A stretch of DNA of 64,000 nucleotides from Gordionus sp. m RMFG-2023 (lineage: Eukaryota > Nematomorpha > Gordioida > Chordodea > Parachordodidae). The DNA is taken from NCBI RefSeq assembly GCF_954871325.1, contig NC_088776.1, positions 4,099,985 to 4,163,984 on the forward strand, given 5' to 3'. Of this stretch, positions 13,301 to 20,829 are shown one piece after another. The notes under the pieces are model-generated. The model saw only the letters and a list, made by a program, of their open reading frames with translations, had not been told where the DNA came from and searched no databases. Every line of letters begins with the position of its first letter. Positions within the stretch are counted from its first letter, which is position 1. The position numbers and the translations under genes were made by a program.

Positions 13301-16300
13301 CTTAGCTGTGAACTTTATCCTTTTGCACCTTATATATATATATATATATTTATTTATAACCATCCAAAGAACAAAGTGCTATGATCAACATTAACCTTCA
13401 AACGTCTACTGGTGTGCGACTAGTACCATTAAGTGAGTAAACTTTGATTTTAAATAAAATTTATTCGTTATCAAAAAAAAAGAGTTTATGTAGAATAGCG
13501 AAAATTAAAAACCGTATCATGCTTTTATTTGTACCGGATCGAAACCCGGGTTTTGAAAATTAATAACCTGGCATTTTACGTTTTGTCTTATCAAATTAGG
13601 GCCATTCTCATCTGTATTCTACTAATTTAATAATTTAGGCCAAAATATAAAACCGTATAAGGCTTTATTTGTACAAGATCGAAAACCGGGATGGCGATAA
13701 TAAAAAACCATATCAGAATTTTATTTGTACCGGATCGAAAACCGGGTTTTGAAAAACAATAACCTGCCATTTTAAGTTTTTTTTTCTTTCATCAAATTAG
13801 TGCCATTCTCATCTGTATTCTACTAATTTAATAATTTAGAATGGCAAAAATCAAAAACCGTATCCGGCTTTATTTGCACCAGATCGAAAGTCGGGTTTTG
13901 AAAATCAATAACCTACCATTTTAAGTTTTGTTCTTATCATCAAATTAAGGGTCATTTTTATCTGGATTCTATTAATTTAATAATTTGAAATCTATTAATA
14001 AATTCAGAAATGAAACGATAAGATTTTCGATATAAATTTCAAAATTGGAACAGACCGACAATAATCGGAATGGAAATACCCTAGTCAAAGTTGAATTCGA
14101 ACCGTTATAACTTCGAAACCCCCTGTTTTAGAGTAGCTTGAAAGATAACTTTTCAAATGAATCTAGATACAAATACTTTGTATAAAAAATTGGATCTAGA
14201 TACTTTAACAACTCTGCCATATTCATTAAAAACAATTTTTTTTCATTGCAAAAATTTTCATTAAAAAAGAAAAATCAATTTTATAATAATAATAATAGAA
14301 TTAGTGTAAAACTAAAATTATTTTTTTAAAAAATACGTAACCCGACGAATGTCCTGCAATTAGCGGGCCTAAAAACCCTCCGCTAAAATTCATGGCAGTA
14401 GTACCTGATAGATTTTTCCATCCACTCCCTTTGGTATAATCCTGGCTTCGCCTATGACCCTACACTTTTTTAAAAAAGAAGCATCAACTAAAAATTTGCT
14501 TAGAACCAGTACACCCTCAGGAACAGAACATGGGAGCCCTCATTAAGATTATAAGAACCCGAACCCATAACCGATCTTGAAATTTAAAGAAAACGGTTAT
14601 GGAACCTGAAATGCAAGATATTTGGTTCTACATGATTCATTTTTGGAAAGGGATTTATTGTTTTTAGATTGCTTCTAACACTCGGAATAGAACCCTCGGA
14701 AACCTTTTACCAAATTTAGGAACTAGAACTCACTTTTCAAAATCAGTAACCGTAATCAGGACCCGTTTTTTAGGTTTCCCAAAACCCCCTGCTTCATAAT
14801 CTGTATAAATGGCGGATCAGATTAATATCTTGATCATTTTTTTTTTAAATTTTACACTTTTAGAATGCGTTTATTTTGACAAGGACAAAGATTCTTTACC
14901 CAAATTAGGACCCTCTCTGGAGCGCACGGTGGCGGACGACGATTATTACATTAATCGCATTTTCGATCTAACCAATTTTACTAACGGTCGGATTATATTG
15001 AAGCCATTAAAAACCAAACCGTCTTCCTTGACCGACATGAATATAGTATATATATATCAAAAATATATTCCACCATTTTTTTTGCTTTACTCCCCCCCCC
15101 CCCATCAACGGACCCTCTTTGGTTTAGTCGGCTCTTTTTATATTATATAGACAATTGGTTTCTATTTTTATCTTATATCATGGACATTAATGGCTAAAAA
15201 ATTGGCTAATTCCACTCTATCTTTTATGCGAACCCCCAAAAAATATCCGCTATGCATTGAAAGCTTATTTATTTTTTTAACTTTATTCCTCATAGTTGAG
15301 GCTATAAAAATTTATCTAGTTTGAGGTGATCGTTTTTAGTTAAAAACGAGGTTTATTTTTGAATTTTGAACTTTCTTCAAAAGAAACTCGAGTCGGAGGT
15401 GATAAACCCTAGCCGGCTAGAAATGGGGTGACACAAACCTTAACAATGATCCCCAGCCTTAAAATAATCTAAACTTGCTCTTGAAGATCTCCTAACTTAT
15501 GCCATCTTTGTGAGCAAAATCTCTAGGTCGCCTTTAATTTTTTTTTTTGGATAAAATAATGGGGTCGACGTTTTTTTAAAAAATCACAACACTGGTTAAG
15601 ACTAGACCGAACCCTTTAGTGCGCTTAATGTTAAAACATGACAAGCCACTTGAAAAAAATATCGTTTCCATAAAACGACTATCAAAACGTTTTGGAATGG
15701 TCATACCGTTAGACACTATTTACTAAAACTTTTTTAAAAAAAAGTTATAATAAATCCCATATATGTTGGTTTAGTTGATGGAGTAGACGTGGTACTTTTT
15801 CTTTTAAACGAATTTAGAAGTTGTTTGCTTTTGAATAGCATGACCTGTCAACTTCAGGAAATCCCCTAATCCAAAAAAAAATGTTGCTTGAAGCGTATTT
15901 AATGTACAATTTTTTCTACAAAAAAACATTATGGATTTAATTAGATCAAAAGATCGTTTATAAATGATAAGCTTATTTTCCCCGAATATGTGGCAATTTT
16001 TTTTATATGACAATTTATTTTGGAACTGCTCACCAGTGTTGTACATACGGTTATGATGGATGATTTCTTTTCTAAATTCTCGTATAAACCTTTGCCCGTG
16101 AAAAATATGGATTATCCATATTTATTTTTCGTTCAAATATATTATCTCCGAAATTTGATGATAAGTATATCTAGATTTTTAAAAATATTAGTTATTATAT
16201 TATTATTAATAAAAATGAGTGTATAATTATTATCTACTGAGTAAATTATTTATTATATTTTCTACTCAAAAATTCGATACAGTACATTCGAGTTGATGCC

Positions 16301-16414
16301 GGGAAAGTTTCAATGTTGATCAATGGCGCCAAATTATTCCTCCACGAAAATGATCACATCATTATTCCCCCAAGTTTCTATCATAAAAAAGAATTTATTT
16401 CACAAAGAGAATAA
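1196..16414 (+). CDS. split gene for a CENP-C-like, C-terminal cupin protein (span of exons)
   Basis: Exons proposed: 1196-1369, 3297-3467, 8141-8592, 10067-10256, 11969-12199, 14864-15045, 16037-16130 and 16283-16414, about 540 residues, with possible extra exons at 877-958 and 6232-6345. Donor and acceptor phases agree at every junction except 15045/16037. The middle is polar and basic with KKRKKKK and PKKPREK clusters, suggesting a nuclear protein. The last two exons read as one cupin barrel: HTVMMDDFF, then LFF/YIRVDAGKVSMLING, then HIIIPPSFYH, in the order seen in the CENP-C/Mif2 C-terminus, which in that family dimerises the inner-kinetochore scaffold. Near the N-terminus LAIRSFRPEW recalls the FRP-containing Mis12-binding segment. 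I did not find the canonical CENP-C motif (RRS...P..YW), so the name is an inference; another nuclear cupin protein is the alternative. Confidence 0.45.
1694..1817. mobile_element. non-autonomous hAT-like MITE, family C, with intact TSD
   Basis: 124-bp element with ends CAGAGTTGTTAAAAG and CTTTAACAACTCTG and internal TCTAGATACAGATAC motifs. It is bounded by the 8-bp direct repeat ATGAATAC at 1686-1693 and 1818-1825. An 8-bp duplication and CAGAG termini are diagnostic of the hAT superfamily. It lies in an intron of the cupin gene. Confidence 0.9.
2108..2430 (+). repeat. MITE family A, copy 3
   Basis: Starts CAATGACATATATAACACC followed by TAGACTGACGATTCATTCATT. The inner blocks AAATCAGCTGGACCCGCC and GGCGTCTCCAGCTGATTT face each other. 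The rightmost 20 bp are diverged. It lies in an intron of the cupin gene. Confidence 0.85.
2431..3296. other. intron sequence without a gene
   Basis: AT-rich with homopolymer runs. GC-rich islands at 2630-2725 and 2810-2870 (CCGGCCCGGCC-type strings, starting GCAGGGGTGCCCA) look like a terminal part of another hAT-like repeat. No coding frame supported. Confidence 0.5.
3297..3467 (+). CDS. exon of the CENP-C-like gene (N-terminal FRP segment)
   Basis: Acceptor CAACTTAG|GT and donor GATCCAG|GTACGA, phase 1 on both sides. The frame is open throughout and includes an internal ATG at 3347 that could be the real start if the upstream exons are rejected. The product is strongly basic at first (KGNKRSKKKG) and then LSELDRLAIRSFRPEW. 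Joined directly to the exon at 8141 it reads VDP-D-TLQNGLDRLIG. The arrangement of an FRP core followed by an N-x-L-x-x-L helix resembles the N-terminus of animal CENP-C. Confidence 0.6.
3680..3893. repeat. MITE family B (TAGTGTTGTTAA ends), right end truncated
   Basis: Begins TAGTGTTGTTAATCGGCTCA and contains the family B body (AACGGTTAATTCAATAT, TTTTGCTCATAGATGGAAG, and an inverted half ending AATCGGCTTAG). The last dozen bases of the right inverted repeat are absent. A complete copy with target duplication is at 4751-4974. Confidence 0.8.
4072..4290. repeat. tandem duplication, period 109 bp, two copies
   Basis: The string TTACGATATTTTGGACTCAG occurs twice, 109 bp apart, and the whole unit (ending TTTTTTGCTTGGAATT) is repeated almost without change. 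A recent slippage or unequal-exchange event in intronic DNA. Confidence 0.9.
4751..4974. mobile_element. MITE family B, complete, with 8-bp TSD
   Basis: 224-bp near-palindrome with ends TAGTGTTGTTAAA and TTTAACAACACTA. It is flanked by TTCACAGC at 4743-4750 and 4975-4982. The arms carry GGCTCGTTTTGAGCC and AACGGCTAACTCAATATTT. The duplication length and termini place it in the hAT superfamily as a non-autonomous element. Confidence 0.9.
5080..5515. mobile_element. MITE family B interrupted by a foldback element
   Basis: Family B arms (GATTTGAGCCGATATTTTAGCC on the left, GATAAAATATCGAGTTAGCC on the right; each slightly diverged) are split by a separate hairpin at 5143-5369. Its arms pair over some 70 bp: ATTCATAGTGGATCCGAT with ATCGGATCCACTATGAAT, and TTTAACAGCTGGTCGATTTT with its complement. 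This gives an order of insertion: family B first, foldback second. Confidence 0.8.
6232..6345 (+). CDS. possible cassette exon of the CENP-C-like gene
   Basis: A good polypyrimidine tract and acceptor (TTGTTTTTTTAG|AC) precede a GC-richer open stretch, ending at AAAAA|GTGAAG. It is phase 1 on both sides, so including or skipping it keeps the frame between exons 3297-3467 and 8141-8592. The product includes CRSSTRVRTLRFQQL, an Arg/Ser-rich string loosely like the start of a CENP-C motif but lacking its P..YW end. I cannot decide whether it is constitutive, alternative or fortuitous. Confidence 0.4.
6384..7154. other. intron sequence without a gene
   Basis: AT-rich, no supported exon. A string ATCGGCATCGATCCGATATTT near 6523 resembles the inverted end of the hAT relic whose other end is at about 7487-7531, so part of this interval may be inside that relic. 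Confidence 0.4.
7155..7531 (-). pseudogene. hAT transposase C-terminal (dimerisation) relic with one terminus
   Basis: Minus-strand reading from 7267 down gives ISSESVFSETGDI, then HRRRLTS and LEILVSLKRNL, which is the SxxSERVFSxxGxxxxxRRxxL block and following helix of the hAT dimerisation domain. At 7487-7531 lies a terminus beginning TTAGGGATATACCGATATTT. The coding part is only the last ~40 residues and sits close to the 5' terminus, so this is an internal-deletion derivative. A homologous terminus is found near 9850-9955. Confidence 0.75.
7532..8140. other. intron sequence without a firm gene
   Basis: An open stretch near 7706-7777 follows an acceptor-like CATTCCAG and encodes FSNVACRAWFQTSVDD, but no good donor in the needed phase is present and I do not call it. 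A GGGGAGGGAGGGGGAG tract is at 7985-8000. Confidence 0.4.
8141..8592 (+). CDS. largest exon of the CENP-C-like gene (basic, disordered)
   Basis: Acceptor TTTTTATTTGTCGTAG|AT, phase 1 in. The frame is open from here to 8788. I end the exon at AGAAAG|GTTTTC (phase 0), because AT content rises sharply after it; TTT|GTAAAA at 8655 is also phase 0 and has a better donor, so the exon may be 63 bases longer. The 151 residues are hydrophilic with KKRKKKK (likely nuclear localisation) and PKKPREKQNKP, plus an acidic patch ELVPDTDDPLLNHL. No catalytic motif is seen. It is the best-supported coding block of the gene by base composition. Confidence 0.65.
9110..9955 (-). pseudogene. second hAT transposase relic
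   Basis: Minus-strand reading near 9620-9720 gives MKDEILDPRVKTTFF, the ATxLDPRFK block that precedes the hAT dimerisation domain. The stretch 9845-9955 is homologous to 7410-7531 (AAGACGCCATTTTAT, then CGGCCCGATYCGAT) and is the element's terminus. Stops and frame changes abound. An open minus frame at 9119-9400 is of uncertain origin. Confidence 0.55.
10067..10256 (+). CDS. exon of the CENP-C-like gene (63 codons)
   Basis: Acceptor AAAAAATCAG|AAG in phase 0, donor AAAACTA|GTAAAC in phase 1. The exon is GC-rich for this region. It encodes a Ser/Asp-rich part (VDISDISHSSQPS) and a basic helix-prone part (TPENKRRAVLRAQKN). No named domain. Its incoming phase matches exon 8141-8592 and its outgoing phase matches 11969. 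Confidence 0.6.
10427..10763 (+). repeat. MITE family A, copy 4
   Basis: Full-length copy in an intron. Left end TAATGACGTATAATAATGCC, right end complementary to it (GTATTATTATATGTCAC), with the inner CAGCTGGACCCG and GGCGTCCCCAGCTG blocks. Confidence 0.85.
11020..11165. repeat. TAA and GA microsatellites
   Basis: A run of (AAT)n near 11020-11041 and a short (GA)n run near 11131-11141, in intronic DNA. Confidence 0.8.
11226..11425. repeat. MITE family B, diverged copy
   Basis: Starts ATGGTGTTGTTAAACGGACC and keeps the paired AATATTA blocks and the ATGAGCAAAATCTCCAGGCTT stretch of family B. The right terminus is degraded. Intronic. Confidence 0.7.
11969..12199 (+). CDS. exon of the CENP-C-like gene (77 codons)
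   Basis: Acceptor TTATTCCTCTAG|GG (phase 1 in) and donor TACGATC|GTAAAA (phase 1 out). The product is rich in Ser, Asp and Asn, with an acidic segment SDVDDALTDDFSVAGSSD and a C-terminal Pro-rich IAPPIQPPDYNYD. The Pro/Tyr segment falls where CENP-C proteins carry their nucleosome-binding motif, but the Arg and Trp residues of that motif are not there. Confidence 0.6.
12200..13506. other. intron sequence without a gene
   Basis: AT-rich. Contains a G-run at 12741-12751, a (TA)n run near 13331-13348, and a CGGGCCCGG / GGACACGTCTGCAGG pair (12340-12475) that looks like a fragment of a hAT-like repeat end. No exon supported. Confidence 0.5.
13507..13990. repeat. tandem repeat, unit roughly 150-170 bp, three full copies plus a short one
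   Basis: Each unit has AAAACCGTATC, then GGATCGAAAACCGGGTTTTG, AATAACCTGCCATTTTA, CATCAAATTAG and CATCTGTATTCTACTAATTT. Copies start near 13507, 13642 (truncated), 13700 and 13845. It lies in the intron before exon 14864. Confidence 0.85.
14130..14216. repeat. family C hAT-like MITE, diverged
   Basis: Left end degraded (TAGAGTAGCTTGAAAGATAAC), with internal ATCTAGATACAAATAC and right end GATACTTTAACAACTCTG. Confidence 0.7.
14864..15045 (+). CDS. exon of the CENP-C-like gene (pre-cupin segment)
   Basis: Acceptor TTTACACTTTTAG|AA, phase 1 in; donor AATATA|GTATAT, phase 0 out. The 61 residues end with RIFDLTNFTNGRIILKPL, which resembles the segment that precedes the cupin in CENP-C (R-x-x-D-P-x-T-x-E-x-I-L). 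The outgoing phase does not match exon 16037; either a small exon lies between or the true donor is elsewhere (a phase-2 GT at 15021 would fit but is a poor donor). Confidence 0.6.
15380..15595. repeat. MITE family B, partial
   Basis: Right half with GCCATCTTTGTGAGCAAAATC, GGATAAAATAATGGGGTCGACG and terminus AAAATCACAACACTGG. The left terminus is unrecognisable. Confidence 0.6.
16037..16130 (+). CDS. penultimate exon: first strands of the cupin domain
   Basis: Acceptor GCTCACCAG|T. It encodes VVHTVMMDDFFSKFSYKPLP and ends in DYPYLFF. If spliced at TTTTTC|GTTCAA (phase 0) the product runs straight into the next exon as LFF-YIRVDAGKVS, a continuous cupin strand pair. The donor is weak beyond the GT. 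A phase-0 GTGAAA at 16098 is an alternative but would remove a strand; GTATAT at 16165 is a better donor but in the wrong phase. Protein continuity is why I prefer 16130. Confidence 0.55.
16283..16414 (+). CDS. last exon: core of the cupin domain and stop codon
   Basis: Acceptor AATTCGATACAG|TAC, phase 0, stop TAA at 16412-16414. It encodes YIRVDAGKVSMLINGAKLF followed by LHENDHIIIPPSFYH. The G-x-V...NG...L....D...IPP..xH pattern is that of the double-stranded beta-helix in CENP-C/Mif2. The usual metal-binding histidines of enzymatic cupins are not arranged as expected, consistent with a structural rather than catalytic cupin. The C-terminal tail is short compared with vertebrate CENP-C. Confidence 0.6.
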   Translation, partial: YIRVDAGKVSMLINGAKLFLHENDHIIIPPSFYHKKEFISQRE

Positions 16415-17790
16415 TTATTGATTTTTTTTGGGCGGTGGGAAGGAGGGTTAAACTATCATTTAGATTTTTTTTTATTATCTGATTTAAATAAAAGTTTGCA
16501 TATTTGGTTAAATCATCGTAAATGATAGGGGAAGTGGAAGCAAAATGGAATTATATTCTCCACTCCCCCCCCCCCTCCTCCTACGAAAATAATTCCTTGA
16601 AATTATACTCTTACCCCCCTTCATGTTTAATTTTTTTTATAACCATTTTACCTTAAAGCGTCATGACAAGTCAGAATTCGAAAGGCTTTTCTATAGAATA
16701 AATCTGAAATTTTTTTGAGAATGCTCAAACAAGATTTCAAATTTTACCTAAAGTTTCCAAAACTTTTGTGTTTTTATACATTAAATCTTTCATTATGAAA
16801 TCACAATTTTTTTTTTAAAAAAAAATATACTTATTTTGGCTATTTAAGGAAAAATTTTGTGATCCAAAGATAAGATTTATCTTTTCAAAAATTTGCTTCG
16901 AAATTTTAAAGTATCTCATTTCAAACGGTGCATCATATATAACTCGTGGAGTAGAAGGTCGGAGTTACCCGCCAAACAGACCCGTGGTTTGAAACGGAAT
17001 TTGGACCTGGCCCGTAAAATAATTTTATAAGACCGACCAGGCCGTAGTATTTTTTTTATGAAAGGAAAAGACAGCTTAAAAAAATTGCGAACTTCTAGCA
17101 TGGCTTTTTAATATTTATTTGGCCCAGGATTTTTTTCGCGCCGACATATCATTTCAAATTTAAAATAATGCTTAAATGCAATTTTATAAAATTAAATAAT
17201 CGATTGTGGTGGTAAATTTATTCTCGACCGAGGGTTACCTACTCCTTGCAGATTTTAATCTAGTTACATTGTTGATTAGCTTATCTTCTAATTTTTATTT
17301 AAATTAGGAAATCCAAATATTGCTATTAAATTAAATCTAATCATTAGATTATAAATATAATATTTTATTACTTATAATAATTTGATTATTTTATAATTAT
17401 TATATTTTTTTTTCTTTTCTAGAGAATTCCTACTCACTTACAAATTTGCTATCAACAGAAACCGTATTAATGTACCTTGTATTCTGAAATAACTGAGACA
17501 AACGTTGGGATATCTTAACTAAACAATTTATTAATTAATATAGGAAATATATATACTTATAATATAAATATCGTACATGACATGTACAATGTGAATGCAT
17601 TTAAATTGTGTGATAGATATATAATTAGTATTAGATAAATTTAAATTATATTTATTTTTTAAAATATAATAAATTATCAATGGACAAACTTTTAACTGAG
17701 GCCCTTGACCAGAATGTAACAATTTTTTTTTATTTTTAGCTTTCACCTTTTCTGGTGGTAAGCTCCTTCAATGTCTCTCTCCACTTTATG
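16415..17790. other. intergenic, no gene seen
   Basis: AT-rich with poly-C and poly-T runs (C-run at 16564-16575). A somewhat GC-richer island at 16920-17130 (CCCGTGGTTTGAAACGG, GACCAGGCC) resembles scattered repeat ends elsewhere in the window. No coding frame with homology. Confidence 0.5.
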
Positions 17791-18042
17791 TTAATTCTTG
17801 CTATCTCTTTTATCTAATTTATACTTCTTCATATTGGCTCTAACTTTATGGCCCCATTGAAGTTTTGGCCTTCCTCTTTTACGTTTGCCCATCACTTCGA
17901 AACTCTCAACCTTATTTCCTATATAGTTCATAGGCCTTCTCATTGTGTGCCCATACCACCTAAGTCTGTTCACCATTAACTTATTCTTAATAGGCACAAA
18001 CTTTAAACTTCCTAGTATAGGAATGTAACAATTATCCCTCAA
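17791..18042 (-). pseudogene. LINE reverse transcriptase C-terminal fragment
   Basis: Minus-strand frame of 83 residues containing NRLRWYGHTMRRP and GKRKRGRPKLQW. These are the conserved C-terminal blocks of many non-LTR retrotransposon endonuclease/reverse-transcriptase proteins (the L-x-W-x-G-H-x-x-R and G-x-R-x-x-G-R-P blocks). Only the extreme 3' part of the element is present, as expected from 5'-truncated insertion. No RT catalytic domain is nearby. Confidence 0.85.
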
Positions 18043-19040
18043 ATAATAAATCTTAGGTTAAAATTGTTTTGCTATTTTATAAAAAAATTTAATCCATTCG
18101 CAATCTTAATTGGCTCCTTGTGATAGTTGAAAACCAGCTACTCCCAAATGAATCTTAATTTTATTTATCCTGTTTGCTAGCATTTTTTTTGGGTATTGAA
18201 GGGTTTAATAGTTTTCTTGCTCCCTGTCTTATCTAACCTCATATAAACAGGGGGGTGTTGGCATCAATGAATATATATTGGAAATCTGCAAAGGTATGAC
18301 TTTAATACTAACCTAGGCAATGATTCAATAAGCATTAATTAATAAGTGTAAACATTTTTCAAATAAGCCATTAAAAGAAATTTCAAAAGCATTTAGAGTA
18401 AATGCCTTTTAATGGTGCTTACTAAAGTTGACTTCTATGTATGTGCACCTTTGTCTAGAGTAGTATTCATATACTGTTAAACTTGTCTATTTTGGCTTCG
18501 ATAAGACACCGATTTTTGCCCAACTTATCAAGCCTTTTTTACTTTTATAGTTAAACAAAAAGGAAAATTATGTTCAACCATTTTCAAAGATTCTCAGTTG
18601 TTTTAATTTTTATATAGATAAGAGGACATGATAAAACATTTACTTGATTTGATATATTGTGCTAAAAACTTATTTAAGTAATTTAAGTACCCATCCATTT
18701 TTTTTGCTTTTGATCAGCATTAACTAGCATTAGAAAACTCGAAAGTCATGGACAGGTTTTCAGTTTTTGTACATCAAAATTTGTAAGTATAAGACACCAG
18801 ATTTAAAAAGAACACATAATCCTACAAGGTTATCGATGTTAACATCGACTAAAAATGATTATCAAATACAATCGATATAAAAACCTATAAAAGGACAGTA
18901 GTGTTGGTGCATCAGCATGTTTTTTTAAAACTTTGTTTAAAAAACGTAAACTATATTTTGTGAATAATATTTATTTTATAAATTAAGCCTGTTAATAATA
19001 AATTAAATAGTAATTACCTATTACAGTAAGCAAATGCTGT

Positions 19041-19300
19041 GTGCTTCTTTATTTCAGGTCCTCAACCACATTAATTCACCCAGGGACACCAATTAAATTG
19101 ACTTGTGTTACCTATAAGTTAGGTCTCCTATTCCTCAGTCTACCGCGGGTAAAGTTAGTCGATAAAATTTTTAACCCTAAGTTAATTAGCACACCAAATT
19201 TTATGACTGCTCTCTTCCCTAACTCTTAATGATCCTACGACTTCGAACTTAATACATTTGTAGCAAGCTGCCCACCTAAACAGCCAATGCTGTTGATATG
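19041..19300. other. unidentified GC-richer block, identical in both palindrome arms
   Basis: A 62-codon plus frame spans 19041-19229, but the opposite strand has a longer interrupted frame reading ELGKRAVIKFGVL, then ILSTNFTRGRLRNRRPNL. It also reads FGHINSIGCLGGQLATNV further upstream on that strand. The minus-strand string looks more protein-like and may be a decayed gene or transposon piece. I cannot name it. The mirror copy is at about 35952-36211. Confidence 0.35.
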
Positions 19301-19379
19301 TCCGAATCTTATTTTTGCAAAAAATCAAAAATATTATGTTTTCTCATTCTTTGATGTAAGTTCTTGTTGAATTGAATCA

Positions 19380-20540
19380 GCCATTGAAACTAAAATAGGC
19401 AAAGGCAATTTTCAAAGATTATAAAAGTCAAATTTGTTAAATAGCTTTCATACTTTATTAAAAAATATAATAATTAAATAAAATGTAAACCAAAATTTTT
19501 TCATAATCTATATTTAAAAATATACTAAAATTATTTAATATTTATTAAATTAACTATTTATATATATAATATAAATTAACTAATTATATATATAGTATAA
19601 ATTATTATTTATTAAAATAACAAAATATGAAATTATTATCAAAATAATCTAACAATTAAAAAAATTTAATACTCTTATAATAAACAGATAATATAGTTAT
19701 AATCAGAATTTCAAATGCCCACATAAATTAATATAAATTTTAATACCACGTTTTAATAAAACACTATGGCCATAGATTTGTGGTGTGGGGAGATGTTTAT
19801 CTCCTAGTCCTATTTTGACTTCTCGTTTAAGGACTACTCTTTATACCTTATACTTTATGAATAAACAAATTTTATTCAATGTTATCTTTTGAATTAGGCA
19901 ATATATATTTAATAATTAAACAACTTTAACATGCACCAAATAAATTAAGTTTGATATGAAATTTCAGCTAACTCAATTTCTACATATAGAGTATATTTAT
20001 TTGAATTGATCAAACGATAAAGTGTGAAATAAAATTATATAGATAATAAGCATTTTTTTACAATAGATATCTAAAGAATAATTTAAAAATAATAGAAGAG
20101 ACAATTATATATTTATTTGAATTCAATAGAACATTTTTATGGGATTTGCAGACCTTAAAGCCTTTTTACTTTTTCTGGAGTTATATGTAGAGCCTGTATA
20201 ATAAGGGGTTGTTCATAATTTTTACACAGCAATCTTTAATTATGTACAGTACAAGACAAGAACTAATAAAAATAAATTAATTTAAAAAATTATAAAATAA
20301 ACTGATTTTTAAATATTATGCTAATATAAATTTACATGCTTTCCTAGTTAATTATATTTCCTTTATGCTAAATAAATAAAAATATAGATGGTATTAGTTT
20401 TTGTAAAGGTTATATTTGAGTATAATAAGAATTATAATCAGAATCATAACTGCTTCTTAAAATATTTTAAATAAAAAACGAATATTTTTAAGTTACAAAT
20501 TAACTTACGAATTTGATTATTCATTGTAAGTTTCCCTCTC
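19380..20540 (+). repeat. U2 upstream region, member of a dispersed repeat
   Basis: This AT-rich stretch recurs, diverged, at 41200-41830 and 52560-53910 and in mirror image at about 34712-35870. Shared markers: ATAGTTATAATCAGAATTT, CCCACATAAATTAATATAAA, ATCTCCTRGTCCTATTTTGA and TATGTAGAGCCTG. No gene seen in it. Confidence 0.75.
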
Positions 20541-20617
20541 TTAAAATTTTTTTAAAGCAACTAGATATAAGAGTAAAATAAAAGTTCTAATGTTTGAGAG
20601 CAGTTTCCGAAAAATGT
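20541..20617 (+). promoter_or_regulatory. probable U2 snRNA promoter (left copy)
   Basis: The 77 bases before U2 are the same in both arms and should contain the proximal sequence element that drives snRNA genes. No TATA box is evident at -25, which fits RNA polymerase II transcription of U2. I cannot define the element without orthologues. Confidence 0.4.
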
Positions 20618-20807
20618 ATCGCTTCTCGGCCTCTTGGCTAAGATCAAAGTGTAGTATCTGTTCTTATCAGCTTAATGTCTGGTACGTCCCCTAATGGGGA
20701 CCAGTATATTAAACTCATTTTTGGAGATTTTGGGGAGGTGCTCTGGGCTTGCTCATCCCTCCCCTAAGGGTCAACCTGGTATTGCAGTTCTTCCAGGAGT
20801 GGCCCAA
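20618..20807 (+). ncRNA. U2: U2 spliceosomal snRNA (left copy)
   Basis: Starts ATCGCTTCTCGGCCTCTTGG and continues with the near-universal U2 5' half, including the branch-point recognition sequence GTAGTA within AAGTGTAGTATCTGTTC. Next come the stem-loop IIa region CAGCTTAATGTCTGG, the Sm-type site AACTCATTTTTGGAG and the 3' hairpins (CCTGGTATTGCAGTTCTTCCAGG). Length is about 190 nt, normal for animals. U2 pairs with the intron branch site in the spliceosome. The coding part shows no damage, so it is probably functional. The exact 3' end (near GGCCC) is estimated. The downstream 3' box was not recognised. Confidence 0.97.
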
Positions 20808-20829
20808 ACAATAATTAAATAAATTTAGA

